Shown here piece after piece: positions 10,328 through 24,400 of a stretch of 64,000 nt of DNA (the stretch's first letter is position 1; every line of letters starts with the position of its first letter). Made by a program: the position numbers and the translations under genes. Where the stretch lies: positions 21,278,454-21,342,453 of the forward strand of contig CM060201.1 of NCBI GenBank assembly GCA_030562195.1. The letters are read 5' to 3'. The notes beneath the pieces are model-generated. The model saw only the letters and a list, made by a program, of their open reading frames with translations, did no database searches and had not been told where the DNA came from. The DNA is from Nipponacmea schrenckii (taxonomy: Eukaryota > Mollusca > Gastropoda > Lottiidae).

Positions 10328-13180
10328 CTAACGCTCACCTTTTGTGTCGCAGACGTCACTTGCAATATCCGCCAAAATATCACCTAGCATGTCAAAATCA
10401 GAAATGTTTAAAACTTGACTTGGTTTAGAGGCGATGGCATTTAATTCATCTGTATGAATAAGATGCCCGATTCCGACTGCGAACATATTTACTTTATAGA
10501 TTTCCTTGGCGTTGGTCGCAGCTGTAACCGTAGATTGATAATTATTAGACGCACCGTCTGTTATTACTATTCCGACTACGGGTACGTTAGAGCGACCATA
10601 TGAATTTACCATGACACTGAGCTGAGAGATTCCTGCCGCGGTGTTGGTGGTTCCCCGGGGGTGGTCCAAACTGAGAATCGTGGAGGTGATCATGGCGGAA
10701 TTTCCGCTTAGATTGATCACGTGTTCAATATTCGTACTATACAGAATAAAACCAAGTCGTGTTTTATCTTCACTCACGGACAAATTATTTACCAGAGAAA
10801 CAACAGACGCTTTTAAGACGTCAAATTCCTCGTCCGTCAAGCTTACAGATCCGTCTGCGACTACAATAACTTCTAGCTCCGACTGGCACTTAGCTGGAGA
10901 GGTAGTCATTTCCCCATTTGCAGTTGATGTCAAACTTGGCAAAGATGTAGTCGGTGAGCTTTCTATTGGCGTTTGTGAATCAGTTGATGTCAGTTCTGAA
11001 TCTGTAGTCGGTTCCTCAGTTATAGTCGGTTCGGGAGTTGTAGTCGCTTCTGTAGTTGTTGTCGGTTCTGGAGGTGTGGTCGGTTCCTCAGTTGTAGTTG
11101 GTTCTGGAGTCGTAGTAGGTTCTGGCGTTGTACTCGGTTCTGGCGTTGTGGTAGGTACTAGAGTTGTAGTCGGTTCTGGAGTTGTTGTCGGTTCTGGAGT
11201 TGTTGTCAGTTCTTGAGTTGTAGTAGCTTCTTCAGTTGTAGTCGGTTCTGGAGTTGTAGTCGGTTCTGGAGTCGTAGTAGGTTCTTCAGTTGTAGTCGGT
11301 TCTGGTGTTGTAGTCGGTTCTGGGGTTGTAGTTGGTTCTGGAGTTGTAGTTGGTTCTGGAGTTGTAGTCGGTTCTGGAGTTGTAGTCGGTTCTAGAGTTG
11401 TCGTCGGCTCTGGAGTCGTAGTCGGTTCTGGAGTGGTTGTCGGCTCTGGAGTTGTTGTAGGTTCTGGTGTGGTAGTCGGTTCTGGAGTTGTAGTCGGTTC
11501 TGGGGTAGTAGTCTGTTCTGGAAGTGTAGTCGGTTCTGGAGTGGTTGTCGGTTCCGGAGTAGTAGTCGGGTGAGGTGAGCTTGCAACTGTTGTAGCTTAA
11601 AAGGCAAAGACATCCAAAGGTCAATATCATAGGTGATTCTCTGAAATCAATTGCAGAGTGGCAGCAGGTGCCCCATAAAGATGTACAACATGTCTGTAAT
11701 CGATAGAGCATTTGTCGCGGTGTGCATAGCGGCAGGGATATTTCTAATGGTCGGATTTGGATCATGTTTTCTCGAATGTCTGGTGATGTGAGGCCCCTTG
11801 ACAATTCCTTGGTCCCTATTCGACACCCCCCCCCCCTCTTTCTATAAAGCAGTGGTTATAAAAGATGGACCAGGGATTTCTTTATATTATGTATTTTATA
11901 TACTTATTTCGGCACATTTTCATAAACAGGCTGTATTCTTCTCTGGTGGTGGGACTCCCCTTAGAGGTGGGGGCATGTGGATTTGCTCCAAACAGACCCT
12001 ATCGTAGTTGACCCACAACAATAAAGTCGTAATGGACCCAAGTGTTCCAAGGTGAAAGGTTAAAAGGGTTCTTTTCGACGATGGGAGTCAAATGTCTTTT
12101 GGTGTGTATTAAATATATACTTACTGATGCAGACGTCGTTTGCAATATCATTCAGTATTCCCGCCAAAGTTGAAAAATCATCAATGTTCAAAACTTGGTC
12201 ATTCTTTGATGCGATTTGTTCAAGTTCTGGATGGTAGATACTACCTCCGACTCCGACTGCGAACATATTAACATTATAAATCTGTTTAGCATTGGTTGCA
12301 GCCGTAACGGTAGATTGATAGTCGTTGGATTTCCCATCTGTAATAACGATGCCGACTACTGGAACGTTTTCGCGACCATGATTAGCCACCATGATACTGA
12401 GCTGCGATATTCCGGCCGCCGTATTTGTAGTACCTCGGGGGTGCTCCACGCCGTTAATACCATGGACAATCGGGGCCTCTTCGCCAATGAGATTGATGAT
12501 TTTCTCAACTTTACTGCTGTACAGAACGAAACCAAACCTGGTTCCTTCATTAGAAACTTTCAGATCGTGGACAAGGGAGATAACTCCACTTTTCAGAAAG
12601 TCGAATTCAGGATCTGAGATGCTGACTGAACCATCAGCGACCACAATCACTTCTAACTCTCCGTGGCATTCTGGAACGAAAAAACACCTTACTGTTATTG
12701 ACTGATGTAGACAGGTCTCCGTTATGTAAATGTGTTAAAGAAGACGCAGGCCTGACGGAGTGTAACGGAGGAACGTGAACGCGTACAGTAACTACATGTA
12801 TTGTTCTTTTCCGTCCGATGGGACAACAAATGGTGATCGTGAATTCTAATCTCAGTGTGGGGAAAGTCTTTTGAATATGTCATCTTTCCTCATTATTCCA
12901 GTCAACCCGACTGTGAATTTGAGAAATGTACCAAAAGGACTGACCGAGGATCATGCTGGTAGAAATACAATTAATGTGATTATCCTTTCTTCAATTAGAT
13001 TTTAACATTGCTTTGAACTATCGCCGTTGGGCCTAGTAATATTCCGGAGAGGGGGGGGGGTACAAGAGCAACACCTGCGTTTGAAGGTAAATATATTATT
13101 ATACCTGGTGTGTTGAGTGGAGCTGTTGAAGATGTCGAGACGTACAGAGCCAGAAAAACTAATATATTTGATATTTTCAT
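10328..13180 (-). CDS. Paralogous VWA shell-matrix-like secreted protein (gene A)
   Basis: Three coding exons: 13180-13105, 12670-12125 and 11595-10328, giving 629 residues. Exon 1 encodes a signal peptide (MKISNILVFLALYV) and ends in phase 1. Exon 2 is a VWA domain (residues 26-207; MIDAS DGSVS, Thr in GTTNTAAG, Asp in VITDG) and is 546 bases long, exactly like the first VWA exon of gene B. Exon 3 has an imperfect TTTPEP linker (about 208-440) followed by a second VWA (about 442-625) and stops at TAG (10330-10328). Just before that stop a good GTGAGC donor at 10338, in phase 1, would allow splicing onward. A and B could therefore be one four-VWA gene, as in mussel BMSP, but gene B has its own signal-peptide exon. 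I favour two tandem paralogues. Confidence 0.75.
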
Positions 13181-15480
13181 GATACCTGGAACGACGTTGA
13201 CTATATACAGCTTCGACACCTGAAACAAATTCTAGCTTAAATTGGAAAGATGTCATAGTTCATAAGGAGACAGTCAAAGCTTTGTTTCCTCCATCATGCC
13301 CATCGTATATGAATGTTGTTTGTTGTAGCTAGGGGCCTAGAGTACCGGGTGGAAGTTGGTGTTTGCTCAACCTGGCAGTAAAACTTGGATTTGTCTGTAA
13401 AAACGGTAATGGATAAAACCTTAAGGTAAAATCGATTGGGTTAACCGAGAGAGCTAAAACCATGTGTCAGTTATGATGTTATCCGTAAACTGTTCATCTA
13501 CTTTAAATATTAATTTGTCGGTAAAAAAATCTCTAAAGGGGCATTCGTCGGTAAATTGAGACGTAACACCCTCCAAATGCTTTCGGGAATTTGTTGTTCG
13601 TCATTATGAATCATGGACGCAATTCAGCTGCGCGTCACACAACGAGAAAATTCGAATACTGACCTGTCACAGAATGTTAAAAATCCACACTTATTTCAAT
13701 ATAATAATCCAAAACGTTGTATTTGAGACGGGGGGTAGAAATTGTAAGGGATATTGAACTAAAGGACAGTTTTGAGGGGGTCATAATTTAAAATATAAGG
13801 TCTTTGTAGGGTTCAATGTAAACATATTGTGATATCGATGTCAGTCCTTGCCCCTCAATTATTCATCATAAACCTTAAAGGTCCCCTCTCTCTCACGGGG
13901 TCAAGTTGAAATAATGCGTGTATAGATCATCTACGAATGCTTACTCGTTTGGAAACACCTGCCTGTCTTCATTAGCCCATTATGTGCAGAAGAGAGGTTG
14001 TAAAACTCTGTTCATTTCATTTTATTTTTACAGTCTTCATTAGCCCATTAGGTGCAGAAGAGTAGGACGTAAAACTCCATTTTTCATTTCATTTCGAAAC
14101 ACCCGGTGCTACTTCTCGTTTAAGGAGTCTAGTAGTATACGAAATTTCTATTTAAAGGAAGTTGAGTTGCTTGTAGACTTATTTTTCCTTCCGCTATTGT
14201 GGTACATTCAGCTCCTAGGGTATTTAGCGATTGACGATAACTGACCTATCTCTATTTTCAACTTTTTGGCACAAGTGGTAGTTTACTTTGTTCACGATTA
14301 AAATGAAAACCGGTAGAGGCATCGAAATTCGAGTAACCCCGAGTCTGACAAAATCTGGAGCAATAATAATAGTAGTGAGCTCCTCGGGAACGTGGCCAGA
14401 CTTGATTGTTCTGGGGGTAAGGTATTTATCAGGAGGGGTAAGTAATGAATGAAATTTATCGGTTATGCCAATTTCTTCAGGGGGCATTCCGTTTTTCTGG
14501 GGAGGCACTGCTCTCTCTCTCCTTTGGTTGTGATAAAACTCGAAAACTAAGTCAACTGGCTAAATTTGATTGCGAATAATTGGTGGGTGTTTGGAGCAGA
14601 GACTTGTTAGAATGTAGTTAGACAGGGGCTGAACTGTGATAAATACCCTCTCGTCTTCTGTGAGAGAGGGGGGGGGGGGGGGGGATTGTCAAATGATAAT
14701 ACTAGATAAGTTAACATTACAATATATTTATTTATCCTATATATATATATTAACAATAATTTATTTAGTTCTATAAGGAATGCATCTAAATACAAAATGT
14801 CCAAATGTCCCAGGATCTTTATGATCACTGCCGGTAGAGTTAGGTCCCAATAACTACATACTTTAATAATTTATATATATATACATTGTCATAATCTATT
14901 GTACACCTTTTGATTTTTTTACAAACTTTGTTGTGTGTTTACATCTTCACAATGACAAGTTAAAAACTTCATCCTTATACATCTTCACAATGTCAGCTAT
15001 AATGACCTTTGACTTTAAACCTAGACTCCATTAGCCAAATTTCTTGCCATAATGATTGAAGAAGGGTACATATAGAAACTGTAAGTGTCCCTGATACACA
15101 TACAAAGACTAGAAAATCTTTTTGAATCCCATAATATTATGTTTGATTTGATTGAGGATTTCCACCGAACCGTGAAAACTGGTACATCTTTACTTTACAC
15201 TAGAATATCCAGTCTCTTGATTGTAATCAGAATTCAGATGATCCAAACAATTCTTCATACACTTGCTTGTTCACAAATGAAATGAATGGAGTTTTACGTC
15301 CTACTCTTCTGCAAGTAATAAGCTAATGATAAAAGGTTGCCTGTTCACGTCACACTAAATTCATCCACTCGGTTCAGACCACATGCTGAACTGCGTTCAT
15401 TTTATAATATATAATGTTTTAATTTCATTGCCTTATTATCAATATTTATCACAATAGCTTGTAGCATCCTGGATTTATTA
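13181..15480. other. Intergenic region between gene A and ROGDI
   Basis: The upstream side of gene A (minus) and the 3' side of ROGDI (minus) meet here. It holds two SINE-1 tail fragments (about 13970-14025 and 14030-14095, sharing CATTAGCCCATT and GTAAAACTC), a 16-base or longer G-run at about 14668, and two units of the ACATCTTCACAATG family at 14940-15000. I see no credible exon. Confidence 0.55.
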
Positions 15481-18400
15481 CTAAGACATTCCATCATACT
15501 GACATAGAGCTATAATCTGAAAATAGACAGAATGGATGAATGAAGAAAGCAATGAATGAATCAATCAATAAATCAAACAAACGTAACATAAGGAAAGCTT
15601 CTCAGGAAAATTAAGAATATCCCAAACCAAGAATACAAGATTAGTCTATTTTCATTAGAGGTAGATTAGTACATAACTAACCTACCCCCAAATAAAGTGA
15701 ACTGGCCCTGTTTATGTTTGATACCAACATGGAAGTGGAGAAATACTTTTGCTGGACTATAATTCAATTTTTTGATGAAAAAAATATTTGTGACGATAAG
15801 AAACAAACCCCACAATGCCGCTATAACTACAGGGTGGTGTAATCTTACCTTATCTTTAAGTTGTTGACATTGTTGTAAAGCAAGTGTAAAAAATACAATG
15901 GCTTCATTCAGCCACTGGACAACAGACTCTACCTATAATAGTAAAATAATTTTTATATCAGGCGCACTTCTTTTAGACATTTGGTCAAATTGGCACAGCC
16001 TTATTTTGGCACAGGATATTTTGGTACCGTGATATTTAGGCAATGCAACATTAGGCACAGCGTATAGGCACAGGACATAAAGGCACATTGTTATATAGGC
16101 AGTGCAACATTAGGCACAGGGTATAGGCACAGGACATAGAGGCACATTGTTATATAGGCAGTGCAACATTAGGCACAGCGTATAGGCACAGGACATAAAG
16201 AGGCACATTGTTATATAGGCAGTGCAACATTAGGCACAGCGTATAGGCACAGGACATAGAGGCACATTGTTATATAGGCAGTGCAACATTAGGCACAGCG
16301 TAGAGGCATATTGTTATATAGGCATGCAACATTACACACGTTAGGCACAGTAATAGCACATGTATAAGGATAACATTAGGCAGATGCTTAGGGACAGTTT
16401 TATTCTGGAAATATGTTATATAGACAGATTACTGCTTTACAATTTCAGATTCAGTTTTAGAATCTCTCCAACAACCAGTATTTTTTATAAAAAGATTTTA
16501 ATAAAAATAAATAGCAAGTTGTCTAACCTGTAGTCGAGATGTAATTTCTATTTTTTGTTGACTATTGGTATGTAAGTGATACATGGCCAGGATCAGTTTT
16601 GAAGCGTGGATGTAAAACGACAAGGCCACGTCATTTGGAAGGGCAGGATGAAATATTTGCTGAAAAAAAAGTTTCAAAACTAAATATAAACAGACGTACG
16701 TTCTTCTACAAGATTTATGGCATAAAAATAACTGGGCATATTTGATAGATTGACAACAAACTTAGTACCTTGGCCAGTGCTTCTGTGACTAGCAAAGTGA
16801 AAGTAGAGAAAAGAAAGCTTGATATTAAACTTTCAAATAAAGGATAGTCAAGCTCGGACAATTAAGTTGCACTGTCAGACATGTTCGGTAAATATAATCA
16901 AATCAGCATCCCTGATACGTACCATATTTTTATTTGAGATTAGATCAGCCAGTGATTTACGTTTTGGCATCGCCAGACTAGATCTACACTTCATCAAACA
17001 GGCCATTAGCTCTTCTAGTAACTGGAGAAAGAATAAAAATCTCATGTTAAAAACATACAAGATACAATAGACAAAGTGTAATAGAAAATAGAAATGTTTT
17101 GTTCTCAAGATTTTTGTCAAGCACTAGTAACTGAAGAAATAAAAAAGGACATAAGGTACCCAAAGTGTAATAGAAAGTAGAAAGTACCACTTCCAGTTGG
17201 TTTGACTAAGGATGTTTTCTCCGTATACAAGGAAAGACAACTCACCAATAAAACTTCCTGAGCAGATTTGAATTTATAATTTGGGTCAAGATCACCGAGA
17301 ATATTCTGGGCATTACACAGGTGATTTCCAGCATCTTGAACCTGGAATAATTAACGTTTAATATCAAAATAAACCCAATATCCCCAGAATACAGAATTCT
17401 ACAGGGAGATAATTGATAATACCTGAAGACTAAAGGGGAGATAATTATATAACCCAAAGATTTAAAGAGAGATAATAAATAAACCCAAAGACTGAATAAA
17501 ACCAGAAAACTTAAGGGAGGTAATTCATATAACCCAAAGACCAAAGGGAAATAATTCATAAAACCTGAAAACTTAAGGGAGGTTATCTATAAAAAACCTG
17601 AAGATAAAAGGGAGATAATTTACCTGCTGTAATTTCCACTGTCTGTCAGGATGAAAACTGGTTTTAAACAAATGATTCTGTTCTTTGACATGTTTATGTT
17701 TAAAATTGATATCCTGTAAACAACAAAATAAAAATATTATTCAAAATACCATGGGTATCTGTTCGGTAGTCCTGGGACGGAACAGAGTTGACAATATCCA
17801 CTAAACAATATCTACTATGGGACAGTCTTGACCATCAACTGATGTGTCACTAATTCACACCAAACCAAACAGTGCTTGCCAACTATCCTTCGCGATATAA
17901 AGTCTTCTAATTGTCAGTATAACTGTAATTGTAAAAAAACTGATGATTCTACTTACTGCCTGGGATACACTGTCACCTCGTAAAGTTATAACACATTTAA
18001 TTTGACTTGAACTACTGAAATATATCATACATTATATTATTCATACACACATATTATATACTGCATATTAGAATGAACATAAAATTTTAAACTTGGTCAA
18101 TAAGAGTATATATTCATCAGTAGATAAATCTGCTGTCATAAATAACATAACAGAATCCTTATATAATCTGATAAATCCAAAAAAAATTAGTAATAATTAG
18201 ATAAAATGCATAATAAATATTGAAAAAAGCTTAATAATTATTTAGTTTTGTGAAAAAAATGTAAAATATCTTACTTTGGACTTGATAAAATCATTCGTTG
18301 TGCTTTGATATCACTAGCTGGGACTGAAAAATAGATTTTAATATCGTGATGTATTCACAGATTAGGCATGACACTATAAGAGCCCCATGGAGAGTCGCGT

Positions 18401-21400
18401 GTCTTCAAACTGGGACCTTATTCGTCGACAACTAACCTGTAGATGATTGTATTGTTCCTGTTCTCTGATTGGTCAATCATTAAAACCCGTTCTAAAATCA
18501 TGATTTATTATCCAATCAGATTTAATATCTAAATATGAATAAGGCCCCGATATTAATTCTTGAAAACTTATTGAAATCAATACAAATACACTAGTCTTCC
18601 ATGAGGTTTGTTTCCAGTTGAATCATGTATATAGAGATATGTTTGTTTATATAGACACATTGTATGAACACTACACTCTGTTGAATATAGTTTTAACAGG
18701 TGTTCTATAAATCATTTTAGATATCAAATAAAACAAACAAAACTTACTTGCTCTGGTTTGGACTGGGAACCTTTCACTACATTCCTACAGAAATATAATC
18801 AAATAATGGTACAATAGAAATTAAAACACCTTGTAAAGATTTAAACGAGCTTTCAAAATGTTATACTGCTCTTTAGTTTTATTGAAAACAACGTTTCAAC
18901 AATTTACATTGTCATCATCAGTTTATATGGTATACTACTCCTGAGTTTTATTGTACACAACGTTTCAACAATTTACATTGTCATCATCAGTTTATATTGT
19001 ATACTACTCCTGAGTTTTATTGTACACAACGTTTCAACAATTTACATTGTCATCATCAGTTTATATAGTATACTACTCCTGAGTTTTATTGTACACAACG
19101 TTTCAACAATTTACATTGTCATCATCAGTTTATATTGTATACTACTCCTGAGTTTTATTGTACACAACGTTTCAACAATTTACATTGTCATCATCAGTTT
19201 ATATGGTATACTACTCCTGAGTTTTATTGTACACAACGTTTCAACAATTTACATTGTCATCATCAGTTTATATGTATACTACTCCTGAGTTTTATTGTAC
19301 ACAACGTTTCAACAATTTACATTGTCATCATCAGTTTATATGGTATACTACTCCTTGGTTTTATTACACACAACGTTTCAACAATTTACATTGTCATCAT
19401 CAGTTTATATGGTATACTACTCCTGAGTTTTATTGTACACAAGTTTCACAATTTACATTGTCATCATCAGTTTATATGTATACTACTCCTGAGTTTTATT
19501 GTACACAACGTTTCAACAATTTACATTGTCAGTTTATATGGTATACTACTCCTGAGTTTTATTGTACACAACGTTTCAACAATTTACATTGTCATCATCA
19601 GTTTATATAGTATACTACTCCTGAGTTTTATTGTACACAACGTTTCAACAATTTACATTGTCATCATCAGTTTATATGTATACTACTCCTAGTTTTATGT
19701 ACACAATGTTTCTACAATTTACATTTATCATCAGTTTATATGGTATACTACTCCTGAGTTTTATTGTACACAAGTTTCAACAATTTACATTGTATCATCA
19801 GTTTATATAGTATACTACTCCTGAGTTTTATTGTACACAACATGTTTCACAATTACATTGTATCACAGTTTATATGTAAGTAACTACTCCTGAGTTTTAT
19901 TACACAAGTTTCAACAATTTACATTGATCATATGCAGTTACTATCGATTATCTCTTAAGATTTATTACCTAATCACAAGTTGTTTCAACAATTTACATTG
20001 TATCATCAGTTAATATGGAATACTGCTCCTAAGATTTATTAACACAATGTTTCAACATTACATTGTCATCATCAGTTACAATGAGAAATATATTAAATTG
20101 ATCCATACCCTTAATCTTGTCTAAATAACCTATTTTTAATACTCACAATTAAAAGAACCTACACTTGATGTCAAATCATGACATTGAATATACTCAGTGA
20201 TAAAACTCTACAGAAAATAAATTATTACAAGTAAGGTATGGTAGAATGTTTCTATTAGTAATAATTACATAACTCCAATCAATACTCATCATTATTCTTT
20301 CTTTATTTATCTAATTGATTTTCATTTACAATAGTAAGCCATCAATCAAACCGTTTTATAACAACAGGTATTTGTTCACATTTAATAATTCCAAAACACC
20401 TGACACCATTCTATTAACTTTCAAAAACTACAGATTCAACTTATCATAATTCAGTATGGTATTTAGCTCACAAAGCAATAGCAAATTTCCCCATTGACCA
20501 CTGCCATGATGCTAAGTCTAGTATACACAGAATCCTCAAAAACCTAAGTTATTCCTCTAGCTACCATCATGACCATGAGGTTAGAATAATGATCAGTAGG
20601 GTAGACAGGATCTTCCAGAGCGTATGTTGTAAATTTATTATCGTAAGGTTTGACCAAGGTGTTATTTATCTAAAATATTATTGACAAAGGGCGTTCAAGC
20701 CCGAAACGTCGTATATAAACTGTATATATTTCATATGGTTCTCATTCTATTCAGTTGGGTAATACAGTCCAATCGACTCTCTGCATATCTATTTATTTAA
20801 CTATTACCCTGGCATCCTAGTGATCCTGGTAGGACGAACCTACGGGAATATCCAACCCTCTCACATACACAACTGGTATTTGGTCGAACCCATAACCCTC
20901 CTAAAATATTATTTCTTAATTTCATTCATGTAATATGACCCCTGATTAATTCACTCTACAATAATTGATTAATGATTATCTATCAATCTTTCTGTAGAAG
21001 AGAATTTACAAAGCTAATAATACCATATTACAATAATTCTCTAGTTTGTTTAACAATTTACAATAGAGTTAAATATCTTATAACTTCATTAAACTAGGAT
21101 TTATTATAATTAACCCATTTCTAGTAAAAAAATATCAGTTTTTTTTCTAATTTAGAGATTCCTTTATGTTTTGCTGCCACAACACAAACGAATTGAACCT
21201 TCGAAATCCCTGTGTGTCTAGAATTATCCACATTTTAGAGTTGACAAGTGATTTCTTGATGTCCTGATATATACAAAAAACATTTTATAGACAAAGACCC
21301 AATCAACCCATGCGGTGTGCAATGAGGAAAATTTTACCAGGACAGCAGAATTATCCTACTCTTTTTGCGATTCCTATCTATCGAGGGATCTTTAACATGC

Positions 21401-24400
21401 ACATCTGAACGACTAGACCATTTGCCATGTCAGATCTGCATCACTGACATCTGTTATTTGAACCAAACTAAATTCACTGTTAAGTAACAGCTGATGTAAC
21501 TAGATTTTGAGATTAAAACTGAATGAATAATAATCATGGAAAATCAAAATCTTGCTTGTGCTAGGAAGGTTATTTCTGCTCATTTGGTCCGTTTCAAGTT
21601 AAAAAAAAAGATAAACCTTCTTGCTGAAAGGTTTTAGAATGAGCCAAGCAAATATTAATATATGACGTGTAAAAATAACTTGTTAGATGTCAACCAATGT
21701 CTATATACCATTATTTATGATATCATGTCTTTCAATCTAGTAGTATATACCAAACAATAACCTAATAACTAACCCAGGTTTAAACACTCTTACTTCATGC
21801 TTTGTTTTATTTATTTACTTCATCCTTTGTTTTATTTATTTCCTTCATCCTTTGTTTTATTTATTTACTTCATCCTTTGTTTTATTTATTTATTTACTTC
21901 ATCCTTTGTTTTATTTGTTTCCTTCATCCTTTGTTTTATTTATTTACTTCAGCCTTTGTTTTATTTATTTACTTCATCCTTTGTTTTATTTATTTATTTA
22001 CTCCATCCTTTGTTTTATTTATTTCCTTCATCCTTTGTTTTATTTATTTACTTCATCCTTTGTTTTATTTATTTATTTACTCCATCCTTTGTTTTATTTA
22101 TTTCCTTCATCCTTTGTTTTATTTATTTACTTCATCCTTTGTTTTATTTATTTATTTACTTCATCCTTTGTTTTATTTATTTACTTCATCCTTTGTTTTA
22201 TTTATTTACTCCAGCCTTTGTTTTATTTATTTACTTCATCCTTTGTTTTATTTATTTACTTCATCCTTTGTTTTATTTACTTCATCCTTTGTTTTATTTA
22301 TTTACTTCATCCTTTGTTTTATTTATTTACTTCAGCCTTTGTTTTATTTATTTACTTCATCCTTTGTTTTCATTTACACATGCAAACGAATTTCATATTA
22401 ATTACTTATGAACAACTATGGTTCGTCGGTGTGTAGCATAATAATAAATAATCAAACTTATAGCGCGGATATTAAAATTTATTATATCAAGTTATGACTG
22501 TGTGGATATAATATTACCAATACAATATAAACTAACAATAACAAGCCATAATTAAATTTTATAATATCTGTATTATTGTGTGAATAGATTAATAAATTTA
22601 ATTAAATTTCTGATTAGTATAACATCTGTTTATAATTCCAGACAGCTGATCACTGACAATTATTTTGTTATTTTCTTCAAACAAACAAGATTTAATCAGA
22701 TTTTTTCAAAAGGCAACTCACAATTTTTTAATCATTAAATTGTTTCAATAGATTTAAAGATTATGTTCATTGATGCATCATACTAACTTGATAGCAGATC
22801 TATCCATCTAATACACATATGTACTTGTACAATTTGTACATTGAAATATTTGTGTATTCCCCCCCCCCCCCAATATAATCCATTGTATTGCCCCCGTGGG
22901 CTGAATGTTATACAGAACCATATCCTTTTTTGTTGGACCCAATCCTGATCCATGTAAAATAAATATATTCATCAATACTTGATGAACAAGCGTTAAAAAA
23001 TAAAATTTAAGAAAAAAAGGAGGTAAATATATTTAAACAAGGGCCTACCTGTAAGGTATGTTTAATATCTTCTAAAACATGATGTACCTCTTCTCTCAGT
23101 AACCATGACAACTCTTTTTGCTGTAAATATATCAATAACAACAAAACTTAAAGACATCCTAGAAACAGTTTTAGATCATAAGACCCTAGGATATCCTAGA
23201 AACAGTGTAAGAAATTAGGATATCCTAGAAACAGTGTTAGTAGATAAGACCCTAGAATATCCTAGAAACTGTGTTAGAAGATAAGACCCTAGGATATCCT
23301 AGAAACAGTGTTAGAGATAAGACCCTAGGATATCCTAGAAACAGTGTTAGAAGATAAGACCCTAGGATATCCTAGAAACAGTATTAGAAGATAAGACCCT
23401 AGGATATCCTAGAAACAGTGTTAGAAGATAAGACCCTAGGATATCCTAGAAACAGTGTTAGAAGATAAGACCCTAGATATCCTAGAAACAGTATTAGAAG
23501 ATAAGACCCTAGGATATCCTAGAAACAGTATTAGTAGATAAGACCCTAAGATATCCTAGAAACAGTGTTAGAGATAAGACCCTAGGATATCCTAGAAACA
23601 GTGTTAGAAGATAAGACGCTAGGATATCCTAGAAACAGTGTTAGAAGATAAGACCCTAGGATATCCTAGAAACAGTGTTAGAAGTTAAGACTCTAGGATA
23701 TCCTAGAAACAGTGTTAGAAGTTAAGACCCTAGGATATCCTAGAAACAGTGTTAGAAGATAAGACCCTAGGATATCCTAGAAACAGTGTTAGAAGATAAG
23801 ACCCTAGGATATCCTAGAAACAGTGTTAGAAGATAAGACCCTAGGATATCCTAGAAACAGTGTTAGAAGATAAGACCCTAGGATATCCTAGAAACAGTGT
23901 TAGAAGATAAGACCCTAGGATATCCTAGAAACAGTGTTAGAAGATAAGACCCTAGGATATCCTAGAAACAGTGTTAGAAGATAAGACCCTAGGATATCCT
24001 AGAAACAGTGTTAGAAGATAAGACTCTAGGATATCCTAGAAACAGTGTTAGAAGTAAGACCCTAGGATATCCTAGAAACAGTGTTAGAAGATAAGACCCT
24101 AGGATATCCTAGAAACAGTGTTAGAAGTTAAGACCCTAGGATATCCTAGAAACAGTGTTAGAAGATAAGACCCTAGGATATCCTAGAAACAGTGTTAGAA
24201 GATAAGACCCTAGGATATCCTAGAAACAGTGTTAGAAGTAAGACCCTAGGATATCCTAGAAACAGTTTTAAGAAGATAAGACTCTAGGATATCCTAGAAA
24301 CAGTGTTAGAAGATAAGACCCTAGGATATCCTAGAAACATGTTAAAGTAAGACCCTAACAGTGTTAGAAATTAAGACCTAGGATATCCTAGAAACAGTGT

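Noticed and set aside
19135..19692. 185-residue open frame of repeats
   Set aside because: Produced by the 69-base (23-codon) satellite; no start context, splice logic or homology.
21797..22436. Three overlapping Phe/Leu-rich 'membrane protein' frames
   Set aside because: Stop-free only because of the TTTATTTACTTCATCC tandem repeat; hydrophobicity is a base-composition effect.
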